Shown here: piece by piece, positions 10,614 to 22,071 of the stretch
Layout: each line of letters opens with the position of its first letter
Position numbering within the stretch: the stretch's first letter is position 1
DNA from: Phymatolithon calcareum
Lineage: Eukaryota > Rhodophyta > Florideophyceae > Hapalidiales
Direction: 5' to 3'
Assembly (NCBI GenBank): GCA_977006965.1
Contig: OZ345375.1
Span: 2,356,001-2,420,000 of the forward strand
DNA: 64,000 bases
The notes under the pieces: generated by a model
Database searches by the model: none
What the model was told of the DNA's origin: nothing
The model's input: the letters and a program-made list of their open reading frames with translations, nothing else
Program-made: the position numbers and the translations under genes

Positions 10614-11303
10614 ATGGCAAACGAGCCCAACGGCGCTCCCGACACTCTGCAAGTCCCAGTCGAGCTGAATGTGTACGATTTGCTCCAGCCGGAGAAACCG
10701 GAAGCTATCTCGACGCTGAATTGGTACCTTTATGGTCTCGGTATGGGACTGTATCACAGTGGTGTGTCAATATACGGTACAGAGTATTGCTTCGGCGGCC
10801 ATCCGGATGCATACACTGGTGTCTTCGAGGTGGAACCGCGCGACGCTCCCGAGGCAAAATACCGCGAAACGATCGTTGTGGGCTACACATCGCTGAGTCC
10901 TATCGATGTAGCATTGCTCGTAAACCAGATGTCCAATCACTGGTTGGGTAATTCGTACAATTTGCTCACGAGGTACGTGTGTTATTCATTGCGTTTCTTC
11001 ATATTGCAATCGTGCCGTCGAATTTGACCATCTGACTTCTCATGAAGGATGTGAATCCGCAGAAACTGTAACCATTTTGCGAGTGAATTGTGCGAAAAAC
11101 TCACGGGAAATCCGGCACCAGGCTGGGTGAACCGCCTGGCATGGATGGGGGAAAAGGCAAAGTTCTTGCTCCCAGAGGGTATCGACAACCCATTGGCCGC
11201 CCCCGTGCAGGCAGCACATGTGCACACAACACCCGCAACGGATGCCGCCGCGCGTGCGGCGAGAGAACAGCAAAACAGCGCTGATCCGAAGGAGAGCTAT
11301 TAA
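10614..11303 (+). CDS. DeSI-like (PPPDE domain) deSUMOylating isopeptidase, two exons
   Basis: Exon 1 is 10614-10972, the intron 10973-11062 (90 bp, GTACGT...CAG), and exon 2 11063-11303, giving 199 residues. The PPPDE fold is clear: VELNVYDLL, GLYHSGVSIYGTEYCFGG with the catalytic His48, NLLTRNCNHF with the catalytic Cys122, and GNPAPGWVNRLAWMG. The NCNHF motif appears only after splicing, which confirms the intron. Family members are papain-fold cysteine proteases acting on SUMO or ubiquitin conjugates, or as acyl-protein thioesterases. This one is closest in pattern to the DESI2 type. An Ala/Gln-rich tail of about 40 residues follows. It converges on the ligase pseudogene downstream. A second intact copy is at 50917-51606. 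Confidence 0.9.
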
Positions 11304-11731
11304 CATTTTTCGTGCTGCGGCACCTTCGACGCATGTGGGCACATGATTTAGTGTCGATGTACAGATTTGTAGCTACAGTAAAAAGGGGTAAGGCTTCTGG
11401 TGTGTAGCATCCTCGCCGTGGAATCATAAGCCGTCACACTGACTTAACTGGTTTTGGAGATGTTTTTTGTCATGACTGTGCGAGAAAGAATTCTGGTAAA
11501 CCCGAAGTTCTTGTCGCGTGAGCTATTAGCACTGGTGTTTATGAGTTTGTGGACCCTCATCCGCAGAAGATCTAAAGTTTAGCATGTGGATTTTAAAACG
11601 AGAGAGCAGGATTTTCAAAAGCTGCCTGAAAAATCGGAACTGATGCGTTACTTCTACCCTTGTCATTGTGTGAACCAGAATCTATCTTACAGAAGGAGAG
11701 TCTTTATCGTGGCGCTATGTCGGCAAACTTT

Positions 11732-13423
11732 TCAACCGTAAAGCTCTTGGATACCATCCCCGACTACGCCATTCCGCTCAAGTGGACTTCGACTCCAATG
11801 CTCGTTGCCTGGTATAAAATCTGCACGAACGACTTTGCCTTTCTCACGAAGCCAATTCCCTTCGTCAACCCTGACAACAACCCCTTCAACCGTTCCTTCC
11901 CCCAATGCACTCTTCCTTTCACTTACAGCTTGCTTAAGACCTTCTTTGGTGATCACCACTCCCTCCAAAATCGGCACTGTGGAAATCCCACTTCCTTTCA
12001 GCTCTTTCCAGAATGATTCGCGGCTCAGAAAGCGTTTTTTATGAACGTCCCACAAGTCAAACGCCAAGAACGCGCTAGGTAGCACGTTGTAGCGCACTGA
12101 ATGTACAGCGTACATCCATTCACCGTATAAAATTCTTCCGCGCACTCCTCGACGCAGTATCTGACGCAAGGCATCATCTTTCCCTCGTATGTACGACTGT
12201 AGCGATCGGAACTGCAGATGTGAGGACGCATCGATATAATGACTTCGGTTCTGTGCGACGATCTGCCCTGTGGCATCGATACTGAATCCGACATTCGCAC
12301 CATCCACCTTCTCCTCAATTGTCACAGTCATGCTTTCTGATATCATAAGCAGTCTCTGTGCGTCTTTCCAATCTAGGACGATGTCATCGCGTCCACAACC
12401 CCCAAGGTTAAATATGTGCCTTGTCCGCGGGTACTTGGTGATATCAACGCGCCGTTGCGGCTCGATAAATTTTTGCTTTGGCACAATTGTGCAGTTACCA
12501 CCGCACAGCGCAGCAACAGCCTGCTCTACACCGGCGTCGCCGTCACAGAGGAGCACAGTCGAAAACCCGTTTGCAACGTCTACTGCACCAGGAATAACAA
12601 AAGAACGTGCTACAGACTTCACAACTCGTCTTGCAGAACTTGGAGCTAGAGTGGGATGTTCGACTCTTGATTCAGCGCGTGAGGCAGCAATCTCAGGCGA
12701 TGTACCAACGTGGACGACGACTGCATTTCGTGGCTGAAAAGCTACTGCCAGCCATTTCGATCGATCTCGAGGTAGTGCGTTGACGCGATCCACAATCACT
12801 GATCTGGATGCACGGGCGGCGGCAGACACAGCCGCTTCACAGGCATCACAGCTTCCGAGGATGTCCTGAGAGACAATGCAAGTATCTTTAGGGGCTTTCT
12901 CGAGAAGGGACGCTGCGAGGAATGACTTTCCCGCACCAGGTAGCCCTGAGAGGACGACCAAGTCCGGAAAGGCTCTAGGCAGGATACCGATGACCCTGAG
13001 GGGCGTATCTGTTGCCGACGGAGACGGGACGCTACTAGCAGGAGCTGTTGCGTGCGCTGAGCAGCATCGTTTGTAAATCTCACTGGTGTAAGTCTGTAAA
13101 AAGCGTTCTTGGTTAGTAGACTCGATAGATCCTGGGCGTAGAGCACGCGTGAGAGATATTGCAGCGTCGGTGCTCAACACCGGCTCTCGCCGGAAGAGAC
13201 CACATGCGGACGGAGAGCTTGTGCTGGCGCATGATCCGATGGCCAGCTCATCTTTGCGACCATCTTTGTACTTGCGAAGACAATCGCTGCAAATGGTTGT
13301 GTCTGGGGACTGCTCGTAGCATTTTCCGTTAAAGAGCATGAGGTACGCGGCGAGCATTGTACCTGCACGTCCCTTTCCTCCACCGCAATGCAGAAGAATC
13401 TGACCTCCTGTCGCTACAGCTGC
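11732..13423 (-). pseudogene. Phosphatase-kinase-RNA ligase gene, truncated copy
   Basis: This matches residues 363-922 of the intact gene at 52032-54800, including the HCGGGKGR phosphatase loop, the GLPGAGKS P-loop and the whole RNA ligase domain. Homology stops at 13423, where the tandem beta unit starts, so the first 362 residues and the promoter are missing. The remaining frame is open from an internal ATG at 13357, just downstream of the phosphatase loop. A 541-residue kinase-ligase protein could therefore be made if a new promoter were captured. Substitutions relative to the intact copy are scattered. Confidence 0.85.
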
Positions 13424-14165
13424 AGCGTAAAAAAGTGTGTGACTTCCCGACTGACGTGTTGTGGGATATCACGAAGTTAACATCCTTGTCGAAGCTCGAT
13501 CTAAACGTAGTCGCCCACCTGTAGCACTAGCCCCTTCTTGACCATGGTTTCGGTGTAGTTAGTGCGGGAGTTTTGTGAGTTGAGGTTTTCAGACGAAGTC
13601 GAGGATGTGCACAAAACTTGGATCAAGGGGAAGTAGCAGAGCCACTTCACTTTTTCCCTCCAAAAAACGCAACTGTCAGCACTCCACGTTTTGGATGAGT
13701 AGTGGTTTTGGCTTGATTGTCTATTTAGCGTACTTTTATCACTTCTGGTGGCCATTTAGCAAATTTTCTCGTTTATCCGTCCGGTCTTGGCCCTGCTGTG
13801 GACCTGCACCCGCAGAAGTCGAGTCTGATAAGGTCGAGTGTTGTTGTAGTGACACTGAGGTCCCTTGTTTCTTGCCTTCTCGAGAGTGCATATCTCAGAC
13901 CGCAAAGCTGCAGCACCTTCCCAGCTCTCGCATAAGTTTGCATACATGTCTCAGGCTGAAGCGGTTTCACGTGATGAACCAAACTTTAAAATCAAAATAG
14001 ATGCAAAAAGCAATCCATCAGAGTTTACAGATATTGGGAGTGTATGATTGAATTAATTTCGATTCACCGAAACTAGTCGCTTCGCTGAATCCCAACGAGT
14101 GTCTTTTCAAGCGACAGAAATTTACGCACCCTTATGCATGAGAGCGCTAGACCATGCATAAGACC
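13424..14165. other. Low-information stretch 3-prime of the zinc-finger gene
   Basis: Only short open frames are present on both strands (up to about 130 codons), none with recognisable motifs. They are also present in the beta2 copy at 22474-23215 with the same interruptions. Extra exons of a host or transposon gene cannot be excluded. Confidence 0.3.
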
Positions 14166-14715
14166 CTAGTTACCCATTGAGGTGTTCGGTGGCCACTGCT
14201 CTCTTGGATTGGAAAAGGGAGGGTCACTGTGGACTGCTTCATTTTTTTCACGTCTTATATGAGTCTTGAGATCAGTCTCTCTGTTGAATTTTTTCCTGCA
14301 TTTGCAAAAGAATCTCTTCTTAGTCTGTTCACAAATACATCGCTCTACAGTCTGTTAGTTCATTGCGATTGCCCCTTTCCCCATCGACACTGATACTCGA
14401 CATGAACTTACATGGGCTGAGGTTTTGTGTTCTTTCAGGGACGAATTCGACGCGAAGCTGGATTCACAACCCCGACTGTTACACTTGAATCTCAGTTTGA
14501 TCTGTGGATGGTGCTCATTCCTGTGCTTTGAGGCATGCGCTGCAGATCGTGTACAATGCAAAAAATGTCAGAATTGTCAAGAACATAGAAGGGGAAATGA
14601 AATGATCGACAGCGATAAAAAGAGTACAGGTACATTTATCGGACAGCATCTTGCTGCAGACATTGCATGCCCTCGGAAACGAACTGGATGAAGACCCTGT
14701 AGCTGAAGAACTCAT
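14166..14715 (-). CDS. Small three-finger C2H2 zinc-finger protein (beta1 copy), three exons
   Basis: Exons are 14634-14715, 14412-14539 and 14166-14351; introns are 14540-14633 (94 bp) and 14352-14411 (60 bp), both GT-AG. The product has 131 residues. Splicing of intron 1 creates finger 1, CNVC-x12-HRNEH, which is absent from the unspliced frames; this is strong support for the model. Finger 2 is CNSRGC-x12-HKTSAH (C-x4-C). Finger 3 is the unusual CKC (C-x-C) with TDLKTHIRRE, where the second His of the beta2 copy (HIRH) is Arg. A Ser-rich start and Pro-rich tail flank the fingers. It is probably a nucleic-acid-binding regulator; the target is unknown. Confidence 0.7.
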
Positions 14716-16785
14716 TTGGACTCACTGAGACAAGGGAAGGGGCATTTATGAAGAAGCACTTCTTCACGTTCCCTTGCATACATGCAGTCTGCAGTGCGTA
14801 GCTATTGGGACGGCTGAAATAAAAGTGGTTTCTGCCCGTTCGTGAAACATACAGGTGTACCTTTTCGACCAAGTTCTTCCACGAGTCACATGCAAATCAC
14901 GCCACGCTTTTGCTGTGGAAGGTCAACCCGGCATAGCAGCAAAAGTGGATGAGCGTTCCGTTGAAATTGGAGATATTTCGAGACTAGCACAAAAAATCAT
15001 ACAATGTCAAGAAGTACACACGATTTAAATTGAGGGGCACAACCTGGCAAGGCCTCATTGAAGGATCAATTACTTCATCCGGCCTTGTTGAGTAAAACAA
15101 AAACAGACGAACCTCAAAAGTTCCAGTCTAATTGTGTAGCAAGTAGGAGAAGAGCTGCTCCGATCCATACGTACCATGAAATTGAGAGCTAACATTCGAT
15201 AACTGGATGGCTTGGGTCGAGGAGTCAGAAATCCATATATCGAGGATATTCCAGGAGTGAATTCATATCATATCGCAAAGACTACACGTGTAGCGTAGCA
15301 GTCCATGTGGCGGAGGCAGCCGACGTGTAGTTGCGGCAATCGATGCCGCCACACCGCGCGAATCTGAGAATCCAGGGAGCAGAGAAGCGGATGGTGATGC
15401 GATAGTATATACTTCAATAGTTGCAATTGTTGGCGGCATTAGGCTCGTGGGAACTGTCCGGCCCGGAACTGCAACATCACTGGAGGATCATGGTGACACC
15501 GATGTTTTAGTGTATATAAGCTCCAGGCGTTTCTGGGTTTATCGTTGCATCATCCAGTGTGATTAGCTCCTCTACATCCTCTGCGTGAAGTCTGTCGCTG
15601 ACAACGGCGGGCATATTCCCAACTCTGACCGATCGAAGATGGCGACGGACCGACCGGAAAGTCACGAAAGTAGATGGAGGGTCCGCGGATAGCAGAGATC
15701 CAGAGGGGCTTGCGCAGGCCAAATGTAGCAGGGATAACTGGCATTCGCATGCTAATTGCGGACATACTTGCTGACGCTGAAAAACCGGATTACAAAGAAG
15801 AAATTGTAGAAATTCTCACATTTGCAGCTGTGGATTGGGCGGCACTAACTAGATTGGGCTTGCCATGACTTCATAGGGCTGCACAGCGCGCAAGTGAGCT
15901 GGGTCGCTGATGAATTATGTGGTAGCTAAAATCGTGTTCGACGGCATTGCCGGGATCGGGATTGCTACCACTATGGATGGCTGAATGCTGGCGCATTGTC
16001 AACAGTCCTGGTAGACACGATTGGTAATAAGATGCGCGTACACTCGAGACCGAGGTCTGGCCGCCATGAGCATGGAGGGCTTGGAAGGCACAGCCCGCCT
16101 CTCGGGTCAGCCATGTGTAGAATATGCACCGTTGCATATATTCAATATTTTATATATTTTTAAGGTCTAAGTGAATAATCTGAACATCTTAAAATTTAGA
16201 TAAGTTTTGGTCTAAACGGTATTTGTGGACGGACGCAGTATTCTAAAAACGGAGGGTATAGGCTTGAAGAGGATCCAGTTATCGAGGGTTGACTGTACTC
16301 AATAACAAAGCAGAAAAAGGGAAGTCCGTTGCCTAAAAGGGCTGTTAAAAATTAATTTTCCGAGGTTAGTACGCGGTGCTCGTGCATGCGAAGTACATTT
16401 TGATCTCGAGCCTCATCTACCGCAGTTCAGGTTCCGCTTGATTTGTTAGATCACCTCCGAGAATATGCAGCCGTAGAGAAGAGTGGCAGTCCACGAGTCG
16501 TAGTCAAGCTTATTGTAAACTTGGCATCGGTCAGCACCCGAATTAAATCACCAATACTGGTCCAAGCGAGTGTTGCGTGGTGTACTACGCGGACCAGTGG
16601 GTCCTCGTCTCTTCGCAACTAATCATACCTAGAATCGTAGAGGTCCCCGGCTTGTAACGTGCGGTTGGGAGTGTGAGAGTCGGAAGTGAGGCTACACCAA
16701 TGGATAAGCACGGACTTCTGAGCTTTTCAACAACCCTCGTCAGCACGCCAGTTGATGGGGTCAGCCGTGAAATATGCTGTGAGAT
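14716..16785. other. Beta1 spacer with TATA box and a 64-codon frame; holds both empty transposon sites
   Basis: 15036-15043 (GGCACAAC) and 15129-15131 (TAA) are the unoccupied target sites of the hAT and Harbinger elements found in beta2. A TATA-like GTATATAAG lies at about 15513. A short frame at 15674-15868 (MEGPRIAEIQRG...) could be a small helical protein but has no recognised motif. 16260-16300 contains the end sequence TTATCGAGGGTTGACTGTA, similar to the MITE end at 62927. Nothing else is recognised. Confidence 0.4.
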
Positions 16786-17233
16786 GGACGAGCCGCTAGT
16801 GAGGCGGTTTTTGGAGCGCATGCATACGTGTGCAACGATCGACTTCCTACGTCGTGGGCTCCCTCGCCTGGGTGTCATGAGCTCTAACAGCTCTGAGCAG
16901 ACCAACATTACCGTTGCCAAGGCGCATGCAGAACCAATCTGCAACCTCTTGGCCTCTGTCATCGGGCGCATGTCCTTCGATAGATTCAGGAGCAGCCGCA
17001 TGGCCCACCAGATGATGACGGCGGGCATGTTCCTCGCGCCTTACTGCTACAAGAAGCACCAGGTAGATGTCATCCGGGCGGAGAAGCTGCTTGTGGGGCC
17101 GGAGGCCATCGAAAGTGATACAATGAGCTGTGTTGTTCGCAGGGAAGTGAGCGCTGTGAGTTCAGCTTGGCAGACTATTACAAGGAGGTGCATAGAGTGC
17201 TCTGCGGAACAGATGAGCAACAGGTGTGTCTAG
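16786..17233 (+). pseudogene. Mutator-like (MULE) transposase fragment, beta1
   Basis: The frame reads DEPLVRRFLERMHT... then MSSNSSEQTNITVAKAHAEP and ICNLLASVIGRM. This is the pattern after the catalytic core of MULE transposases (xTSNxAExxN, then a PI-LL-I-RM helix). No catalytic DDE core or zinc-knuckle is seen. In beta2 the same frame extends further upstream (TEQYAYQLLKQLTA), so beta1 lost 5-prime sequence. The frame ends at a stop at 17233. Confidence 0.6.
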
Positions 17234-18361
17234 GGTGTCTATTTAGCGATTTTCCACTTTTTCTGGCCATCTAGCACATATCCTCGTTAATAGCGCTAAG
17301 TCCCTCAGCGAGATTTTTGGGCTTCAGAGCCACAAAACAGCACAGACCACATCGGCTGTCCGATCCCTACCATCCGATCGATACTCCAAAGTCCATCACC
17401 AATCAGAGCAATGGAGCGCCACAGCGACCACTTAATCCCCCCCGATTCGATGTTCCTTCCCTACTGCCATGGCGCTTCATAACAGATTGAGGAGCCATTT
17501 TCCTTCCGCGACCAGGCGGCAACGATATTGTAAACCTCATGATTCTTCAGTTTGTCGAAGAGCGACTGACATTAGTCTGGACGTCATACAAATTGCTTGC
17601 CATGTAAGCTCTGCGAAACCCAGAATGAAGATTCCCTTGCTCCGCCTTATCGGCTCTGCAATGTCATGGCTGACAAAACTCCTCGCATGCGGATATTGGT
17701 ATTCCTTCATGGCTAGCTAACACTCCAAGTATGTTTGTCTCTTCTCACCGCCACAAAATCTACGGGCGTGAGATGAGTGCGAGACTTCTGTGGGTACGAG
17801 ATGAATGGTAAGCTATGTGGCGTCATCCTTTTGATGTTTACCTCCTCACGGTAGCTTCCTGTAGTTTTATTATTATATCGTTTTGTGGTATGAGACAATG
17901 TAGTCGACCCCAACTAGCAAGGGCACCGACGACAGACATTCCACTATCGACTATTGACTGTCGTCATCAATCAACGATGACCGAGTAATCTTCTTGATTC
18001 CAACCTTCACACAACTCCTGAACCACGATCACATGGCCAGCGCCATGACGGTTCCTGGTTTCATGGCTTCTACAACTACAACAGCGCTACGATATCCTCT
18101 TCCACTGAATTCACCAGTAGAGCGACTCCCGGGATAATGCTCTGCACCACGCCTTCGGCGACGCGCACGAAACATGGTGGAAACTTCAAACAAATTTACT
18201 CTTCCTACTAACACGACTGACAATAATCGCAGATGTAGATTTACGCGTTTTCAAATCGTGGTGTTGTTTCCAGGAACAGTACCATCAAAAGCCGCGAAAT
18301 ATAATTTCGCATTCGGAGGTATTCTTGAGACGCTTCTTGCGAGAAATTTTGATGACGGTTC
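17234..18361. other. Flank downstream of the APH gene
   Basis: No convincing gene. 17280-18360 is a diverged paralogue of 20030-20667, so the APH gene was duplicated together with its 3-prime flank. A minus-strand frame at 18029-18223 with an Arg-rich core (RARRRRRGAE) has a counterpart at 20294-20596 (RVRRRRRGAE). This may be residual coding homology or only DNA homology. Confidence 0.4.
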
Positions 18362-19753
18362 TCAGCACTTTCGCGCCAGTTGTACTCCACTTTGAATATG
18401 ATTATACAACTTCTGTACAGCTTCCTTCACATCCGTAACTTCCATCTTCCGCTGGGCAACTTCAAAACTTGTCAGAACTGCGTCTATGGCCCGCTTCATC
18501 TTCAAGAGCTCAAATAGCTCCTTCAGTTCGGCCACAGAGGCATAATCTTTCCACAATTCAAAGTACTTGTCCGGGACCTTACCAACGTCCCCCATCGCGA
18601 AAAATTGCAAATCTGCGAGAGGAAGATCGATTTCCGCCGTAGTCCAGTCAATTATCACGAATTCAGTAATCAGTTCATCGCCAGCCGCTGCAACGCATAT
18701 GTTGCCAGTGTCCAAGTCGCTGTGCACCAACGTTAAAGGTACTTTTCCTCGTACATAAATGCGGTCAAGAAACTCATGCACGTCCTTGCAGCACGCATCC
18801 ACGTCCTCCCATGCAATTGCTCCAGCCGCCGCATGTTCACAAAAGCATGTCCAATTGTCCTTATTATTCAGCACTGCCCTGACCTTCTCCAAAATAGCCT
18901 CAGGTTTGGCTACAGGAATACCAGCGCTTATGAGCTCGTCCATGTGTTGCAAAGACTTCAACTGCAGCTGCCCATACAACACTAGAAACTTCTCAAGCTC
19001 AACAGTGCTCAATTCACGACCCAATTGCTCGCCGCAATCCTCCATCAATATCCACTCCTGTTCCTTGTTCACATGCAAAGGCTTCCGTACCAAGTCCGGA
19101 CTTATTCTCGACAGCGCATCCGTGATGCGCCCTTCCCTTTCATGACTAGCCTTAAAATAGACCACCCCTTTGTCTGTTGATAGCCGCAGCATCGCAGAGT
19201 CCGAATGTACAATCATCTGGTAGCTTATAGGCCTAATCCCATCCGACTCATCGAGCGAACCGATAACGACATACCCCAGATCTGACAGAACCTGCGATAT
19301 CATTGTTGTGGTTTCATTCATCCAACCACGCTTCTCCCATCGTCTAAGCCCAAGTTCATGGCATTCGCCTTCTTCGCGACGCAAGTAGGGAATTGCGCGC
19401 CGGTCGTCGGCATCTGGGAACAGTGATTCAGCTGCATTCACAACCGGCAGCCATACAAAATCGTCGGGCAGCTTCAGCTGGCCTGTTGGACTGTAGCATT
19501 CGAATAGCACGATAACTGGTGGAATCCCTTCAAAAACTTCGTGAGTGAAGGTAGAATAAAGATACACCAAATTGAGCTCTACGTTCAACACCTCCTCGAG
19601 TTCCGCCGAAAAAAAATCGCACATTTCTCCGGCTTCTGGGTAGATTTCTGGGCAAATAACGCGCGGAAAAGAATGCTTAGACTTTGCTTTCTGCACCAGA
19701 ACCTTCGGATCGCATTCATGGAACACAATTGTCACGCATGCCTGAAGCACCAT
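18362..19753 (-). CDS. APH-family phosphotransferase (beta1 copy), single exon
   Basis: The product is 463 residues. The C-terminal two thirds carry the APH/choline-kinase-like fold (PF01636 type): ATP-site Lys in VVYFKAS (about residue 201), hinge WILMEDCG, the Brenner motif VHSDLDTGN with catalytic Asp346 and Asn351, and the metal-binding Asp in IIDWTTAEIDLPLADL (about 369). Residues 1-125 form a separate domain with LPDDFVWLPV and FPDADDRRAIPYL, reminiscent of a degenerate Nudix fold; this is tentative. The substrate is unknown: small metabolites such as amino-sugars, choline or homoserine are typical of the family, and antibiotic resistance should not be assumed. No introns. Confidence 0.8.
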   Translation of the reverse strand: MVLQACVTIVFHECDPKVLVQKAKSKHSFPRVICPEIYPEAGEMCDFFSAELEEVLNVELNLVYLYSTFTHEVFEGIPPVIVLFECYSPTGQLKLPDDFVWLPVVNAAESLFPDADDRRAIPYLRREEGECHELGLRRWEKRGWMNETTTMISQVLSDLGYVVIGSLDESDGIRPISYQMIVHSDSAMLRLSTDKGVVYFKASHEREGRITDALSRISPDLVRKPLHVNKEQEWILMEDCGEQLGRELSTVELEKFLVLYGQLQLKSLQHMDELISAGIPVAKPEAILEKVRAVLNNKDNWTCFCEHAAAGAIAWEDVDACCKDVHEFLDRIYVRGKVPLTLVHSDLDTGNICVAAAGDELITEFVIIDWTTAEIDLPLADLQFFAMGDVGKVPDKYFELWKDYASVAELKELFELLKMKRAIDAVLTSFEVAQRKMEVTDVKEAVQKLYNHIQSGVQLARKC

Positions 19754-20074
19754 ATCCGGTTCCGGTTCGTTGAACGTTCGAATCCGACGTGATGACGCTC
19801 AGCTATTTTGGATGACGGACTGCGGCACAGTACGCTCTCGTCTTCTCGAAAGCTGAGCAGAGCGGAAAAATGGGATGGTATTTTCAAAGAGGCATCGGTC
19901 GTTTGAAACGGAAGGTTACGCTGCAAAAACGTAAATTATCTTGCATACGGCGTCAATTAATGTAGAGCAGGCCTCCTCATTTGTGGCCCGGTCGGTCCTT
20001 TTCCGAGTTGCGTGTGATCTACATTACAGCGAGCCCTATCATATGCCCCTCAGCGAAATTTTTGGGCTTAAGAA

Positions 20075-20137
20075 TCTGTTCTCAGGGACAAACCAATAAT
20101 AATTACTGTATCATATTGGTTTGTGCCTGAGAACAGA
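20075..20137. repeat. Hairpin-forming inverted repeat, 23-bp arms, beta1
   Basis: Arms 20075-20097 and 20115-20137 are complementary with one mismatch, around a 17-base AT-rich loop. It lies between the APH gene and its broken paralogue. In the beta2 copy (35536-35593) the arms are unchanged but the loop is 5 bases shorter. Confidence 0.75.
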
Positions 20138-20667
20138 GTTATTGCTTTGTGAAGACAGCCCACAGCGACTGTCCGATCCCCCGATCGACGCGCCAAGCTC
20201 ATGACCAATCAGCGCAACCGAGCGCCCAAAAAAAAGAACAGAAGAACAAAGGTCAGAGCGACAGCTCAATCCCCCCGGATTGATATGCCTTCCCTACTGC
20301 CGTGGCGCTTCATCACAGGTTGAGGTGCCAGCCTTGATATGATACCAGGCTGACTTCCGCGACCGAACAGCAAGGACTGCAACAGCGCCACGATATCTGC
20401 TTCTACTCAATTCACCAACAGAGCGACTCCCGCAATAACGCTCCGCGCCACGCCTTCGGCGACGAACACGAAACAACTTGTAAAGTTCATCCATTCGGAA
20501 TTTACCCTCGCTACTAACACGACTAACAACAATCGCAGATCTAGCTTTGCGCCCTTCAAATCGCGGATTTGTTTTCCGCAACGGTACCATCAACAAGGCC
20601 CGACATTAGTTTTGGCATTGGGAGGTTTGCTGGAGACGATTCTAATGAGAAACGTAGTTGACTTTTT

Positions 20668-22071
20668 TCAACACTTTCGCGCCAGTTGTACTCCACTTTG
20701 AATAAGATTATACAAATCTTCTACAGCTTCCTCCACATCCGGAACTTCCATCTTCCGCTGGACAATTTCAGCACATCTCAGAGATACGTCCATCCCCCGC
20801 TTCACAGTCACGACTTCAACTACCACTTTCAGTTCAGCCACCGAAGCGAACTCTTTCCACAATTCAAAGTACTTGTCCGGGACCTTACTAACGTCCCCTA
20901 TCGTGAAACATTGCAAGTCTATAACGGGAAGATCGATTCCGCAGTAGTCCAATCAATTAGTATGAATTCATTAAGCGGTTCATCGGCAGCCGCTGCAGCG
21001 CATATGTTCTTCGTGTCCAAGTTGCCATGCACCAGCTTTAGAGGTACCTTGCCTCGTACATAAATGCAGTCAAGAAACGCACGCACGTCCTTGCAGCACG
21101 CTTCCACGTCTGCCCACGCAACTGCTCCAGCCGCCGCATGTTCACAAAAGCATGTCCAATTGTATTTATTACTCAGCACTGCCCTGACCTTCGCCAAAGT
21201 AGCCTCAGGTTTGGCTACAGGAATACCAGCGCTTATGAGCTCGTCCACGTGTTGCAAAGACTTCAACTGCAGCTGCCCATACAACACTAGAAACTTCTCA
21301 AGCTCAACAGTGCTCAATTCACGACCCAATTGCTCGCCGCAATCCTCCATCAATATCCATTTCTTTTCCTGGTTTACATACAGAGGCTTTGGTACCAAGT
21401 CCGGACTTATTCTCGACAACGCCTGGACCATGCTGCGCCCTTTCCTTTCATGACTAGCCATAAATAGACTACCCCTTTGTCTGTTAATAACCGCAGCATC
21501 GCAGATTCCGAATGAACAATAATCTGGTAGCCTATCGGCCTGACCCCACCAAGTCGACAAGAGAACCGATAACGACATACCCCAGGTCTGACAGAACCTG
21601 CGATATCATTGTTGTGGTTTCATTCATCCAACCACGCTTCTCCCATCGTCTAAGCCCAAGTTCATGGCATTCGCCTTCTTCGCGACGCAAGTAGGGAATT
21701 GCGCGCCGGTCGACGGCATCTGGAAACAGTGATTCAGCTGCATTCACAATGGGCAGCCATTCAAAATTGTGAGGAAGATTCAGTTGGCCTGTTGGACTTT
21801 AGCATTCGAACAGCACGATAACTTTTGGAATCCCTTCAAAAATTTGGTGAGTGAAAGTAGAGTACAGATAGACCAAATCGAGCTCTACGTTCAACACTTC
21901 CTCGAGTTTCATCGAAAAAAGGGCACATGCTGCCGTTTTGTGGGTAGACAGGTGAGCAATTAATGCGTGGGAAAAAAGCTTGGACTCTGCTTTCTGCACC
22001 AGAACCTTCGCATCGCATTTGTGGAAAACAATTGTCACGCATGGATGAAGCTCATGATTGCTAGACTCCAT
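20668..22071 (-). pseudogene. Broken APH-family paralogue, beta1
   Basis: Homology to the whole APH protein runs from an N-terminal piece (21799-22071) through 21532-21747 and 20919-21578 to a C-terminal piece (20668-20952), in shifted frames. The Brenner motif reads VHGNLDTKN: the catalytic Asp is Asn, so even this region could not work as a phosphotransferase. The C-terminal section keeps DLQCFTIGDVSKVPDKYFELW. Together with its flank it is an older duplicate of the gene at 18362-19753. Confidence 0.85.

Larger units (their letters stand above)
1..13423. repeat. Segmental duplication block alpha (partner 45534-53723)
   Basis: Position 1 aligns with 45534 and 13423 with 53723. Both blocks hold, in the same order, the end of an F3 transposon, a pogo-like transposase, F1 transposon sequence, a DeSI-like gene and a phosphatase-kinase-ligase gene. 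Alpha differs from its partner by about 5.27 kb (1701-6970) that the partner lacks. Alpha stops at 13423 inside the ligase gene, where the beta unit begins. The left end lies outside the window. Copies differ by scattered substitutions and small indels, so they are not a trivial duplicate of identical sequence. Confidence 0.9.

Noticed and set aside
16585-17028. 147-codon minus-strand frame
   Set aside because: It lies antisense to the MULE fragment, whose plus-strand SN-x-x-EQTN pattern is the better explanation.
18362-19753. Aminoglycoside resistance gene
   Set aside because: Only fold-level motifs are shared; the family includes many eukaryotic metabolic kinases and nothing here indicates an antibiotic substrate.
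20686-21453. Plus-strand frames of 125-129 codons opposite the APH pseudogenes, also at 18759, 34176 and 36520
   Set aside because: They mirror minus-strand APH coding sequence and contain no domain of their own.
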